A DNA stretch of 64,000 bases, from NCBI GenBank assembly GCA_002320815.1, contig DCLA01000092.1, positions 94,147 through 158,146 on the forward strand. The letters run 5' to 3'. Of this stretch, positions 40,882-48,194 are shown one piece after another. The position numbers were made by a program, and so were the translations under genes. The notes beneath the pieces were generated by a model. That model ran no database searches and had not been told where the DNA came from. It saw only the letters and a program-made list of their open reading frames with translations. Every line of letters begins with the position of its first letter. Within the stretch, counting starts at the first letter, position 1. Source of the DNA: Myxococcales bacterium UBA1660. Lineage in GTDB: Bacteria > Myxococcota_A > Polyangia > Polyangiales > Houyiibacteriaceae.

Positions 40882-41445
40882 ATGGGATTCGTCTTCGATC
40901 CGACGGTCCTCGGGCGCTGCGCGGCCGAGGGGATGAACCAGGACTCCACCGAAGCGGCCTGCGACGCCGTGGTGCGCGCGCTGAAGCGCGAGTACCCCAA
41001 GCACATCGACGACGGCCCCCGGCGCTGGATCATGAACAACGCCGGCGGCGCGATGGGCCAGCTCACCTTCCTGCATGGGTCGATCACCGAGTACGTGATC
41101 CTCTTCGGGAGCCCCATCGGCACCGAGGGCCACTCGGGTCGCTACGCGACCGAGGTCTACGACTGGGTCTTCCGCGGTGAGATGTGGTGCTACCTCGAGG
41201 GCGAGACCGAGCGGACCACCTACGGTCCGGGTAGCACCGCCTACCTGGGCAACGACGAGGTCAAGGGCTACCGCATCCCCGACCACGCCTGGATGCTGGA
41301 GTACAGCCGGGGCCCCATCCCCTCGATGCTCCCCTTCGGTCTGGCGGACACCATGCTCAGCACCCTGGACGTGAAGACCGTCGGGCGGACCATGGTCGGC
41401 TACGGCAAGAAGGTCGTCGGCTCGCTGAGCCGCGGCAAGATCTGA
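40882..41445 (+). CDS. ERG2 / sigma-1 receptor-like protein (putative sterol isomerase)
   Basis: A 187-residue protein that matches the eukaryotic ERG2/sigma-1 receptor family along nearly its whole length. From memory, yeast ERG2 has NNAGGAMGQ, EYLILFGTAVGTEGHTG and CMLPFGFLDTFSSTLD; here the same places read NNAGGAMGQLTFLH, EYVILFGSPIGTEGHSG and SMLPFGLADTMLSTLD. Human sigma-1 ligand residues Asp126 and Glu172 fall on D94 (EVYDWVF) and E140 (WMLEYSRG), with the same 46-residue spacing. The N-terminal membrane helix of the eukaryotic proteins is absent. The ATG at 40882 begins at the FDP motif; a GTG six codons upstream is possible. Sterol C8 isomerase activity is inferred. Confidence 0.88.
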   Translation: MGFVFDPTVLGRCAAEGMNQDSTEAACDAVVRALKREYPKHIDDGPRRWIMNNAGGAMGQLTFLHGSITEYVILFGSPIGTEGHSGRYATEVYDWVFRGEMWCYLEGETERTTYGPGSTAYLGNDEVKGYRIPDHAWMLEYSRGPIPSMLPFGLADTMLSTLDVKTVGRTMVGYGKKVVGSLSRGKI

Positions 41446-41478
41446 GCGCTCACGGGCCGACAGCGCTCACGGGCCGAC
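41445..41478. repeat. Exact tandem duplication of 17 bp
   Basis: AGCGCTCACGGGCCGAC occurs twice head to tail at 41445-41461 and 41462-41478. The first copy starts on the last base of the ERG2-like stop codon; the second contains the stop codon of the convergent citrate synthase gene, so the coding end is duplicated outside the frame. Confidence 0.85.
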
Positions 41479-42654
41479 GTAGCGCGCCCGGGGCCGGAGC
41501 AGCCGCGGATCCTGGGCCTGCTCCCGGGCGTGGGCCAACCACCCGGCCATCCGCGCCAGGGTGAACACCGCCTGGGCCGTGACGCCGTCGCCCCCCGACG
41601 CCTGGGCCAGGGCCCAGAGACCGAAGTCGAGGTTGGGCGGCTCGTAGCCCAGCGCCTGGGCCGCCGCGCTCACGGCGAAGGCCCGGCGCACCGGCTCGGC
41701 GGCCGGGGCCAAGCGCTCGGCCTCCTGGAGCAGCGCGGCGCCCCGCGGGTCCCCGGCGGCGTAGAGGCGGTGCCCGAAACCGGGCAGCGAGCTCATCTCC
41801 CCGCGCCGGGCCCAGGCGCGAATGGAGAGCTCGGCCCGCTCGACCGTCGTCGCCGCCAGGAACGCGTCGACCCCCCGCGCGGCGCCGCCATGGCGCGCCC
41901 CGGAGTGGGTGCTCAGCGCCGCCAGGAGCACGGCGAAGGGCTCCGCGGCCGTCGACGCGGCGACCCGCGCGGCGAAGGTCGAAGCGTTGAGCTCGTGCTC
42001 GGCGCAGAGCACCAGGGCCCGGTTCAGGGCCCGGTGGACCCCGGCGGTCCCGGGGAGCCCGAGCGCGACGGCCAGGCGCTCGGCCACCGGTCCCGTCGCC
42101 GGCACTGCCGCGGGGTCGTCGGCGAAGAGCGCCACGGCTGGCCCGATGACCTCCTGGGGCGGGAGGAGCAGCGAGCGGCGCCGGGTCTGCCCCGCGCGCC
42201 ACACCGCCCACCGCGCCAGGAAGCGCGGGAGCATTTCGCCCTCCCGGGGCCAGGCCAGCGCGGGCAGGCCCCCCGGTTCCCACACGCGCGCGCCGAGCTC
42301 CCCCTCGACCAGGAGGCCCACCACCGCTTCGAAGGCGACGTCGGCTCCGGCCAGTTCGAGGGCGGACGAACCCCGATAGCGCGGCCCGCCCTCGTCGATG
42401 GCGCAGATGGCCGTCGAGAGCACGGGCTCGCCCCAGTCCAGCGCGGCCGCCGCCACCGGCCCGTGGCCGCTGCGCGCCCGGGCCCGATCGCGGAGGTGCA
42501 TCAGATCGTCGACGGCGTAGCGCTTGGCGCTGGGCTCCGCGCCGGGCGCGCTCCGGATCTTGCCCTGGCTCACGTAGGAGTAGAGCGTCCGCCGCTTCAC
42601 GCCCAGGAGCGCGCAGGCGCGCTCGGCGTCCACCCAGTGGGTCCAGACCTCCAT
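41467..42654 (-). CDS. Citrate synthase with N-terminal helix-turn-helix domain
   Basis: A 395-residue fusion. Residues 8-60 (ERACALLGVKRRTLYSYVSQ, then KRYAVDDLMHLRDRARAR) are a MerR/excisionase-type helix-turn-helix. Residues 70-395 are a citrate synthase domain: HELNASTFAARVAAST, first catalytic His in SGARHGGAARGV, second in PGFGHRLYAAGDPRG, catalytic Asp in NLDFGLWAL and the CoA/citrate Arg in RPRARYVG. All three catalytic residues are kept, so it may be an active enzyme that also binds DNA. It is divergent from the GreA/B-like gene and 625 bp from a second citrate synthase. Confidence 0.85.
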   Translation of the reverse strand: MEVWTHWVDAERACALLGVKRRTLYSYVSQGKIRSAPGAEPSAKRYAVDDLMHLRDRARARSGHGPVAAAALDWGEPVLSTAICAIDEGGPRYRGSSALELAGADVAFEAVVGLLVEGELGARVWEPGGLPALAWPREGEMLPRFLARWAVWRAGQTRRRSLLLPPQEVIGPAVALFADDPAAVPATGPVAERLAVALGLPGTAGVHRALNRALVLCAEHELNASTFAARVAASTAAEPFAVLLAALSTHSGARHGGAARGVDAFLAATTVERAELSIRAWARRGEMSSLPGFGHRLYAAGDPRGAALLQEAERLAPAAEPVRRAFAVSAAAQALGYEPPNLDFGLWALAQASGGDGVTAQAVFTLARMAGWLAHAREQAQDPRLLRPRARYVGP

Positions 42655-42705
42655 GCGGCGACGATGCCACGGCGCCCGCCGGATTCGGTAGAGTCCCAGG
42701 TTCCC

Positions 42706-43194
42706 ATGTCTTCGCTCCCCGACAAGGTCGCCGTGCGCGACGCGCTGGTCGCTCGGCTCCAGGCCGAAGCCGCCAAGGCCCGTGACACCGCCAACGCCAC
42801 CCGCGCCGAGGCCACCCACGAGGAAGCGCGCCCGGAGAACGACAAGGACACCCGGGCGCTCGAGCAGACCTACCTGGCGCGGGGTCAGGCGATGCGCGTC
42901 GAGGAGCTGGAGGAGGCCCTGGTCCGGGTGCGCACCCTCCCCCTCGACGACTTCTCGGATCGGCCCCTGGGTCCCGGCGCGCTGGTGCTCTGCGCGGTCG
43001 ACGACGAGGAGCGGATCTTCTTCGTGGCACCCGCCGGCGGCGGCGAGAAGCTCGAGGTCGGCGGCGCCGTGGTCCACGTGCTGACGGCGGCTTCGCCGGT
43101 CGGCCGGGCCCTGGCGGGCAAGCGCGTGGACGACGACTTCGAGCTTCGCGTCGCGGGGCGCGTACGGGACTACGAGGTCCTCGAGGCGCGCTGA
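42706..43194 (+). CDS. GreA/GreB-like C-terminal domain protein
   Basis: A 162-residue protein starting at ATG 42706 (MSSLPDKVAVRDALVARLQA). Residues 12-75 form a helical coiled coil rich in Ala, Arg and Glu (AKARDTANATRAEATHEEAR), and residues 85-160 resemble the FKBP-like C-terminal domain of Gre factors (LGPGALVLCAVDDEERIFFV; TAASPVGRALAGKRVDDDFE). The SPVGRALAGKRVDD block is the classic GreA/GreB end. The acidic tip for RNA-cleavage rescue is not obvious in the coil, so it may modulate RNA polymerase without transcript cleavage. It lies 52 bp from the divergent citrate synthase start. Confidence 0.75.
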   Translation: MSSLPDKVAVRDALVARLQAEAAKARDTANATRAEATHEEARPENDKDTRALEQTYLARGQAMRVEELEEALVRVRTLPLDDFSDRPLGPGALVLCAVDDEERIFFVAPAGGGEKLEVGGAVVHVLTAASPVGRALAGKRVDDDFELRVAGRVRDYEVLEAR

Positions 43195-43279
43195 GAAACG
43201 CCCAGGTCGATTCACGAATCGACCTCGACGCCCCGGGCCCGCGCCCCGACGCTGCCCTCCAACGACACGGAGGAACGCG

Positions 43280-44341
43280 ATGAGCACGACGAACGATGGA
43301 CTGGCGGGAGTGATCGCCGCCGAGACCCGAGCCAGCGGGATCGATGGGGAGCGCGGTGAGCTCTGGATCGCCGGCGAGCCGGTGGCCGCGCTAGCCCGGC
43401 GGGGCTTCGAAGGCGCCTCCCAGCGGCTGATGGACACCGTGGGCGCGCCCTGGGACGCGGCGCTCCTGGGCGCCGAGCGCGAGCGTGCTTTCGCTCGCCG
43501 CGACCACTGGGGCGACGCGCTCGCTGCGCCGACGGCGATGGACGCGGCCCGCACCGCCCTCTCCCACGCCGGCGACGCCGGCCCCGAGGCGCTGGCCGCC
43601 ACCACCGCGGTCGCCGTCGCGCTCTGGGCTCGCCGGGACGCTGGCGCCGAGTCGGTCGCGCCCGACCCGGGGCGGAGCCACGCCGCGGATCTGCTGCGCA
43701 TGATCGGCGCCGAGGCCGCCCGGGCCGAGGCCCTCGATCGCTACCTGGCCACGGTCATCGACCACGGCCTGAACGCCTCCACCTTCACCGCCCGGGTGGT
43801 CGCGTCCACGGAAGCGAGCACCACCGCGTGCGTGGTCGCGGCCATCGGGGCCCTCTCGGGTCCCCTCCACGGCGGCGCGCCCGGTCCCGTCCTCGACATG
43901 CTGGACGCCATCGGCACCTCCGAGCGGGTGCAGCCCTGGCTGGAGGCGGAGCTCGCCGCGGGACGCCGGATCATGGGCATGGGCCACCGGGTCTATCGGG
44001 TCCGGGATCCCCGGGCGGAGGTCCTCACCGAGGCGCTCCGACTCCTCGGTCCCCACGCCGAGGCGCGCATCGCCCTCGCCGGTCGGGTCGAGGCGGTGGC
44101 CAGCGAGCTCCTCCTCGCGCGCACGGGCCGGCCGATGGCCGCCAACGTGGAGATGGCGACGGCCCTCCTGCTCGAGGGCCTGGGTCTGCCCCGGGCGCTC
44201 TTCTCGGCCGTCTTCGCCACCTCGCGCATCGTCGGCTGGATGGCGCACGTCGCCGAGCAGCGGCGCGTGGGACGCATCCTCCGTCCGCGGGCCCGCTACG
44301 TGGGCGAGCGGGGGCCCGCAGGCGTCGGCGCCACCGCCTGA
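43280..44341 (+). CDS. Second citrate synthase-family protein
   Basis: A 353-residue protein with a strong GGAGG site 7 bases before its ATG. The family blocks are DHGLNASTFTARVVASTEAS, GPLHGGAPGPV (H197), IMGMGHRVYRVRDPR (H236) and RIVGWMAHVAEQ. The third catalytic residue, usually Asp in NVDF, is here Glu291 in ANVEMATALL. Overall it is shorter than type I synthases and has no DNA-binding domain. It could be a citrate or 2-methylcitrate synthase or a paralogue with a shifted role. It follows the GreA/B-like gene by 85 bp and is terminated by a hairpin. Confidence 0.85.
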   Translation: MSTTNDGLAGVIAAETRASGIDGERGELWIAGEPVAALARRGFEGASQRLMDTVGAPWDAALLGAERERAFARRDHWGDALAAPTAMDAARTALSHAGDAGPEALAATTAVAVALWARRDAGAESVAPDPGRSHAADLLRMIGAEAARAEALDRYLATVIDHGLNASTFTARVVASTEASTTACVVAAIGALSGPLHGGAPGPVLDMLDAIGTSERVQPWLEAELAAGRRIMGMGHRVYRVRDPRAEVLTEALRLLGPHAEARIALAGRVEAVASELLLARTGRPMAANVEMATALLLEGLGLPRALFSAVFATSRIVGWMAHVAEQRRVGRILRPRARYVGERGPAGVGATA

Positions 44342-44396
44342 ACGCGACGCAGCCCGCGGACGTCGGCGCCCGCCCGAAGGCGACGGAAAAGGAAAA

Positions 44397-44421
44397 CGCC
44401 GCCCGGGTTCGTCGGGCGGCG
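44397..44421. terminator. Hairpin terminator after the second citrate synthase
   Basis: CGCCGCCCG pairs perfectly with CGGGCGGCG around GGTTCGT, preceded by GAAAA and followed by TCTTCGTC. It works on both strands and separates convergent units. Confidence 0.65.
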
Positions 44422-44542
44422 TCTTCGTCGGCCGACACTCCCCCGCGCGGCCGGTCACTCCCTCCCCGGAGCAACGCGATGGTCTACGGGGGTATCCCGG
44501 AGAACCTTCCCCCGGGTGGGTCGTTTTTCTTCCGGTCCCGGC

Positions 44543-46213
44543 TCAGTGCCGGTAGGCGATGCCCAGGGAGCCGCCGATGTACTGGTCCAGCGCGCCGCCG
44601 GCGATCCAGGGGCTCGTGAGCTCGACGTTCATCGCGTAGAAGTAGCGGCGGTAGTCGAAGCCGAGTCGGATCTCGATGCCGTTGTCGAGCCGGTAGCCGA
44701 CCATGAGGTCGGTCTCGATCCCGCCCACGGTCGACGCCGGGAACCAGACCTCGGACTGGATCCCGCCCGAATCGAAGACCACCCGGTAGCCCAGGCCCAT
44801 CGTCAGGCTGAGGCCCCCCACGAGGGCGAGGCGCGCCTCGCCCTGCAGGCGCAGGAAGTCGTACTCGGTGCGGGGGATCTCCGGCTGGTTGCCGCGCCCG
44901 GCCACCGCGGGGCCCGAGGGCTCGATGATGAAGTAGTGGTTCCCATACCCGACGCCCACCGAGAAGAAGTGGTCGTCGTAGGGGAAGCGACCGCGCAGGC
45001 CGATCATCCACTCCTGGGAGCGCGTGGGGAAGACCCGCTCGTCGTCGGGGTCCGCGGGCACCGAGTCGATGCCGAAGGCCCGCTCGTAGCTGGCCTCCAC
45101 GCCGATGTGGGCCGCGAAGCCGTCGGTGAAGTGCGCGCCCGGGAACCAGCGCATGGCGAGCTCGATCGCCGGCCCCAGGGTCAGGGTGTAGCCGCGCAGG
45201 AGACCGTAGAGGTCGTCGTTGTAGGCGAGGTCGCGGTGGAAGACGCGGCCGTAGAGCGCGATGTCGATGGCCACCGGGAGGTCGAGGTCGGGACCCCGGC
45301 GCCGAGGGGGCGGGGTCGGGCCGGCCACCACCGCCGGGCCCTCTTCGCCCGGCGCCTCCTCGACCACCTCGGGCTCGGGGGGCGCGGGCACCTGGGTTCG
45401 GCCGATGGCGTCCGCGAGCTGCCGCGCGCCGGTGCGGCGGGCGGTGCTGGCGAGCTGTCCGCTGGTGCGGCCCCGGAAGACTTCGTCCCCGACCTCTTCG
45501 CCGGTCCCCGCGTCGGTGACCTTCACTCGCAGGACCCACCGTCGCCCCGCTCGGGACACGTGCCCCTCGAGGATCGCGCGCACGCCGAGCTCGCCGGCGG
45601 CCGCAGCCGCCGCGTCCGCGTCGCCGCCGTGGCGCGCCATGGCGTCGAAGAGATCGTCCCGGGCCACGAGCTCGTACTCGTCGTTCAGGGAGCGCACGAG
45701 CTGGTTGCGGATCCGGGCCGCGCCCCGGCCGGTGAAGTCACCGACCACCAAGCGCGAGCGCTCGGCCGACGCGCCCGGCGCCTCGGCCATCGCGCCGCCG
45801 GATCCGGAGCCGGCGATACCGCGGAGATCGTCCGCCATCCGCCGGGCGAGCTGGGCCGCGAGGCCCCCCAGGCTGCGGCTGGCGCCGGTCGCCGAGCCCT
45901 GCTCCGCGCCGCTGGCGTCGTGGAGGGTCAGGCGGGCTTGCCAGCGGCCGCCGCGGCGCCGGATGGCGCCGGTCACCACCGCGCTGGCGCCGGTCGACTG
46001 GGCGATGGCCGCCGCGTCGTCGCCGCTGACCGAGGCCACCGGGACGACCTCGAAGCCGTCGCTCTGCAGCCGAGCCGCCAGTCGGGACCGTACGGTCTCC
46101 GCCTGGTTCCCCGGACCGGAGAGCTCGCCGATCGCGACCTGGGCGTCGGCGGCGCTGGCGCCGAGGGTTCCGAGCAGGAGCCCGCAGGAGAAGAGGAGTC
46201 GACAGAAACGCAT
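44543..46213 (-). CDS. Exported protein with two CsgG-like domains and a C-terminal beta-barrel
   Basis: A 556-residue protein with a signal peptide (MRFCRLLFSCGLLLGTLGAS). Residues 25-125 (VAIGELSGPGNQAETVRSRL) and 150-265 (VVGDFTGRGAARIRNQLVRS, GELGVRAILEGHVSRAGRRW) repeat the fold seen in CsgG/LpoB/TolB-N-type periplasmic domains. A Pro-rich hinge near 285-300 leads to about 250 residues of alternating beta strands typical of an outer-membrane barrel (GVGYGNHYFIIEPSGPAVAG; DYRRYFYAMNVELTSPWIAG), ending GGSLGIAYRH. The ATG at 46213 shares a base with the stop of the upstream lipoprotein, so the two are co-translated. Confidence 0.65.
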   Translation of the reverse strand: MRFCRLLFSCGLLLGTLGASAADAQVAIGELSGPGNQAETVRSRLAARLQSDGFEVVPVASVSGDDAAAIAQSTGASAVVTGAIRRRGGRWQARLTLHDASGAEQGSATGASRSLGGLAAQLARRMADDLRGIAGSGSGGAMAEAPGASAERSRLVVGDFTGRGAARIRNQLVRSLNDEYELVARDDLFDAMARHGGDADAAAAAAGELGVRAILEGHVSRAGRRWVLRVKVTDAGTGEEVGDEVFRGRTSGQLASTARRTGARQLADAIGRTQVPAPPEPEVVEEAPGEEGPAVVAGPTPPPRRRGPDLDLPVAIDIALYGRVFHRDLAYNDDLYGLLRGYTLTLGPAIELAMRWFPGAHFTDGFAAHIGVEASYERAFGIDSVPADPDDERVFPTRSQEWMIGLRGRFPYDDHFFSVGVGYGNHYFIIEPSGPAVAGRGNQPEIPRTEYDFLRLQGEARLALVGGLSLTMGLGYRVVFDSGGIQSEVWFPASTVGGIETDLMVGYRLDNGIEIRLGFDYRRYFYAMNVELTSPWIAGGALDQYIGGSLGIAYRH

Positions 46214-46962
46214 CACTCGCACACGCAATGGACGTCGGCCCGGCTGTCGTCGTCGCAGGTCGCCGGAGCGTCGCTGTTGGCCGCACACATGCCGTCGACG
46301 TTGTCGAAGGCCGTGGCGCAGGTGAGCCCGGCGGTCGCACAGGCCGTGTCGCAGCTCGTGCCGAGCGCGTTGATCTCGCAGCTGTCGACGTTCGCCGTAC
46401 ACAGCTCCGCGTTGTCGGCCGCGTCGAAGGGGGTGCAGTCGACCCCCGGGTCGCTCATGTCGGCCTCGCCGCCATCGGTCTCGCCGGCGTCCGAGTCGTC
46501 GCCCGCGTCGGCGACGCCACCGTCGTCGGGTGAGACGCCGCCGTCGAGGCCGATGGTCTGCTCGAAGACCCAGCGCTGGACGCAGGCGATCTCCGCGCCG
46601 GTCAGGAAGCTGACGAAGGGCATCCGCTCACCGCAGCCCACCGGCTGGGTGCCCCGGAGCTTCTCCACCAAGAAGCTCGCGTTGGGGTTGTCCGGGTCCA
46701 CCCGCACCCGCCCCTCGCACTGGGTCGCGGGTACGTTCTCCAAGCGCTCGAAGACGCCGGGCGCGACGAGGTCCAGCCCGGCCTTGGGGTCGGAGCCCTC
46801 GTGGCAGGCGCTGCTTCCACACTTGGACTGGAAGAGCGCGGGCACGTCGAGGTCGAGCTGGCAGAGCTCGAGGGGCTCGTCCGGATACTGGTCGGGGTTC
46901 TCCAGCTCGCCGGGACAGCCCGTGAGGAGGAGCAACGCGACGGCGGGGGCGAGGCGAAGCAT
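46213..46962 (-). CDS. Lipoprotein with CX4CH haem-like motif
   Basis: A 249-residue lipoprotein (MLRLAPAVALLLLTGC, lipobox LTGC). Residues 40-140 look like a cytochrome c-type domain: LDVPALFQSKCGSSACHEGS supplies a C-x4-C-H site, and ERMPFVSFLTGAEIACVQRW supplies a possible axial Met, as in many myxobacterial predicted periplasmic cytochromes. Residues 145-175 are an Asp/Gly-rich linker, and the last 70 residues contain eight Cys, likely disulfide-bonded. It probably carries electrons or acts structurally at the outer membrane with the CsgG-like barrel protein encoded immediately downstream. Confidence 0.65.
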   Translation of the reverse strand: MLRLAPAVALLLLTGCPGELENPDQYPDEPLELCQLDLDVPALFQSKCGSSACHEGSDPKAGLDLVAPGVFERLENVPATQCEGRVRVDPDNPNASFLVEKLRGTQPVGCGERMPFVSFLTGAEIACVQRWVFEQTIGLDGGVSPDDGGVADAGDDSDAGETDGGEADMSDPGVDCTPFDAADNAELCTANVDSCEINALGTSCDTACATAGLTCATAFDNVDGMCAANSDAPATCDDDSRADVHCVCE

Positions 46963-47010
46963 CGACGGCCAGCATATCCGCGATCCCGGCTCGTTCCTAC
47001 CCTGTCGCGC

Positions 47011-48105
47011 TTACGAAGTGCTCGCGATTTCCGGCTCGCCGAGGAATTCCACCACCCTCGGAAAGACGTCGTGGGCGGCGGCGAATCCGAGGACCAGATC
47101 CCCGTGCCCGTAGTCTTCGGCGGCCCCCGAGTCCTCGCCCAGGAGGACGAACTCCTTGGGCGTGCCCACCTCGCGGCCCCACGCCTCGTAGGCGCGCGCC
47201 ACCGCCTCCGGCGGCGCGATCCGGTCGCCGGCCCCGGCCAGGAAGAGCGCCGGCATGGTCATCTGCGCCAGCGCGTCGAGGACCGAGATCCCCTCGATGG
47301 CCACGTCGCCGTCGTCGGAGGCCAACCACTCGGCGAAGTCCGCGGCCAGCGGCCCGGGTACGTTCGCGATCGCGTTCACCAAGGCGCGGGCCGAGGCGCC
47401 CTTCGCCATGTTCTTGGGGTTCACCAGGATCCGGTGCAGCGGGGTGTCGAGCCAATCGGCCATGAAGGCGACCGAGCGCCCGGCGAGCCGCAGCGGCAGC
47501 GTGGGGACCAGCGGCCGCGGCATCCGCGCGAGGAAGGCCAGCCCCGGCAAGGGCGAGCGGACCCGCGCCGGCGAGCCCACCACCGCCACGCGACGGAGCT
47601 TCGCCGGGTCGAGGCGACGGTCCAGGGCCGCGTAGAGCAGCATGCCGCCCATCGAGTAGCCGACGTAGTCCAGCGCGTCGGCGTCGCTGGCGGCGAGGAC
47701 GTGGTCGATGGCCTCGGGGACGTCGTGATCGGCCATGGCCAGGAAGCGGACGCCGCGCCGTTCCCGGCGGGGCAGCCCGGTGAGGCCCGAGCGGAGCGTG
47801 AGGAGCCAGACGTCGCGCCCCGCGGCCACCAGCGCGCGGGCCAAGGAGAGGTCCGGCAGCGCGTCATGGCTGCGGTGGTTCACGCCGACGCCGTGGACCA
47901 GGAGGATGGGCACCGAGGTCGCGCCCTCCGCGTTGGGCACGAGGTGCCGCAGCTCGAAGTGACCCCCGTCGCCCGCCGTGTGCCGGACCACGCGCTCGTA
48001 CACCATGGGCACCGTCAGCCGCTTCGCCCAGAAGCGCAGGTGCAGCCACCAGGCGAAGAGCCCGATGATCAGGACCCCGACGATCCACCATGCCCAATGC
48101 GGCAT
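47011..48105 (-). CDS. Membrane-anchored alpha/beta hydrolase
   Basis: A 364-residue protein with one N-terminal membrane helix (WAWWIVGVLIIGLFAWWLHL) and then an alpha/beta hydrolase domain: oxyanion LLVHGVGVNHRS, nucleophile Ser in VGYSMGGMLLY, acid in LAGAGDRIAPP and His in EDYGHGDLVLG. The overall order, with HRILVNPKNMAKGASARALV in the cap, resembles PhaC-like and lipase-type hydrolases, but the nucleophile is Ser rather than Cys, so hydrolysis rather than polymerisation is expected. It is divergent from the PocR-type regulator, 89 bp away, which may control it. Confidence 0.75.
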   Translation of the reverse strand: MPHWAWWIVGVLIIGLFAWWLHLRFWAKRLTVPMVYERVVRHTAGDGGHFELRHLVPNAEGATSVPILLVHGVGVNHRSHDALPDLSLARALVAAGRDVWLLTLRSGLTGLPRRERRGVRFLAMADHDVPEAIDHVLAASDADALDYVGYSMGGMLLYAALDRRLDPAKLRRVAVVGSPARVRSPLPGLAFLARMPRPLVPTLPLRLAGRSVAFMADWLDTPLHRILVNPKNMAKGASARALVNAIANVPGPLAADFAEWLASDDGDVAIEGISVLDALAQMTMPALFLAGAGDRIAPPEAVARAYEAWGREVGTPKEFVLLGEDSGAAEDYGHGDLVLGFAAAHDVFPRVVEFLGEPEIASTS

Positions 48106-48194
48106 GCCTCCACGCTGAGGGCGTCGCCCGCCCCTGGCAACCCGCCGGGCCGATCCCCTCCCGCCGGTCGCCGCGGCTCTGCTACCGTCCGCCC

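Noticed and set aside
37597..41286. Minus-strand frame of over 1200 codons opposite the NlpC/P60 lipoprotein and ERG2-like gene
   Set aside because: Antisense shadow of GC-rich coding sequence; the plus strand has signal peptide, catalytic motifs and a recognisable ERG2 family protein.
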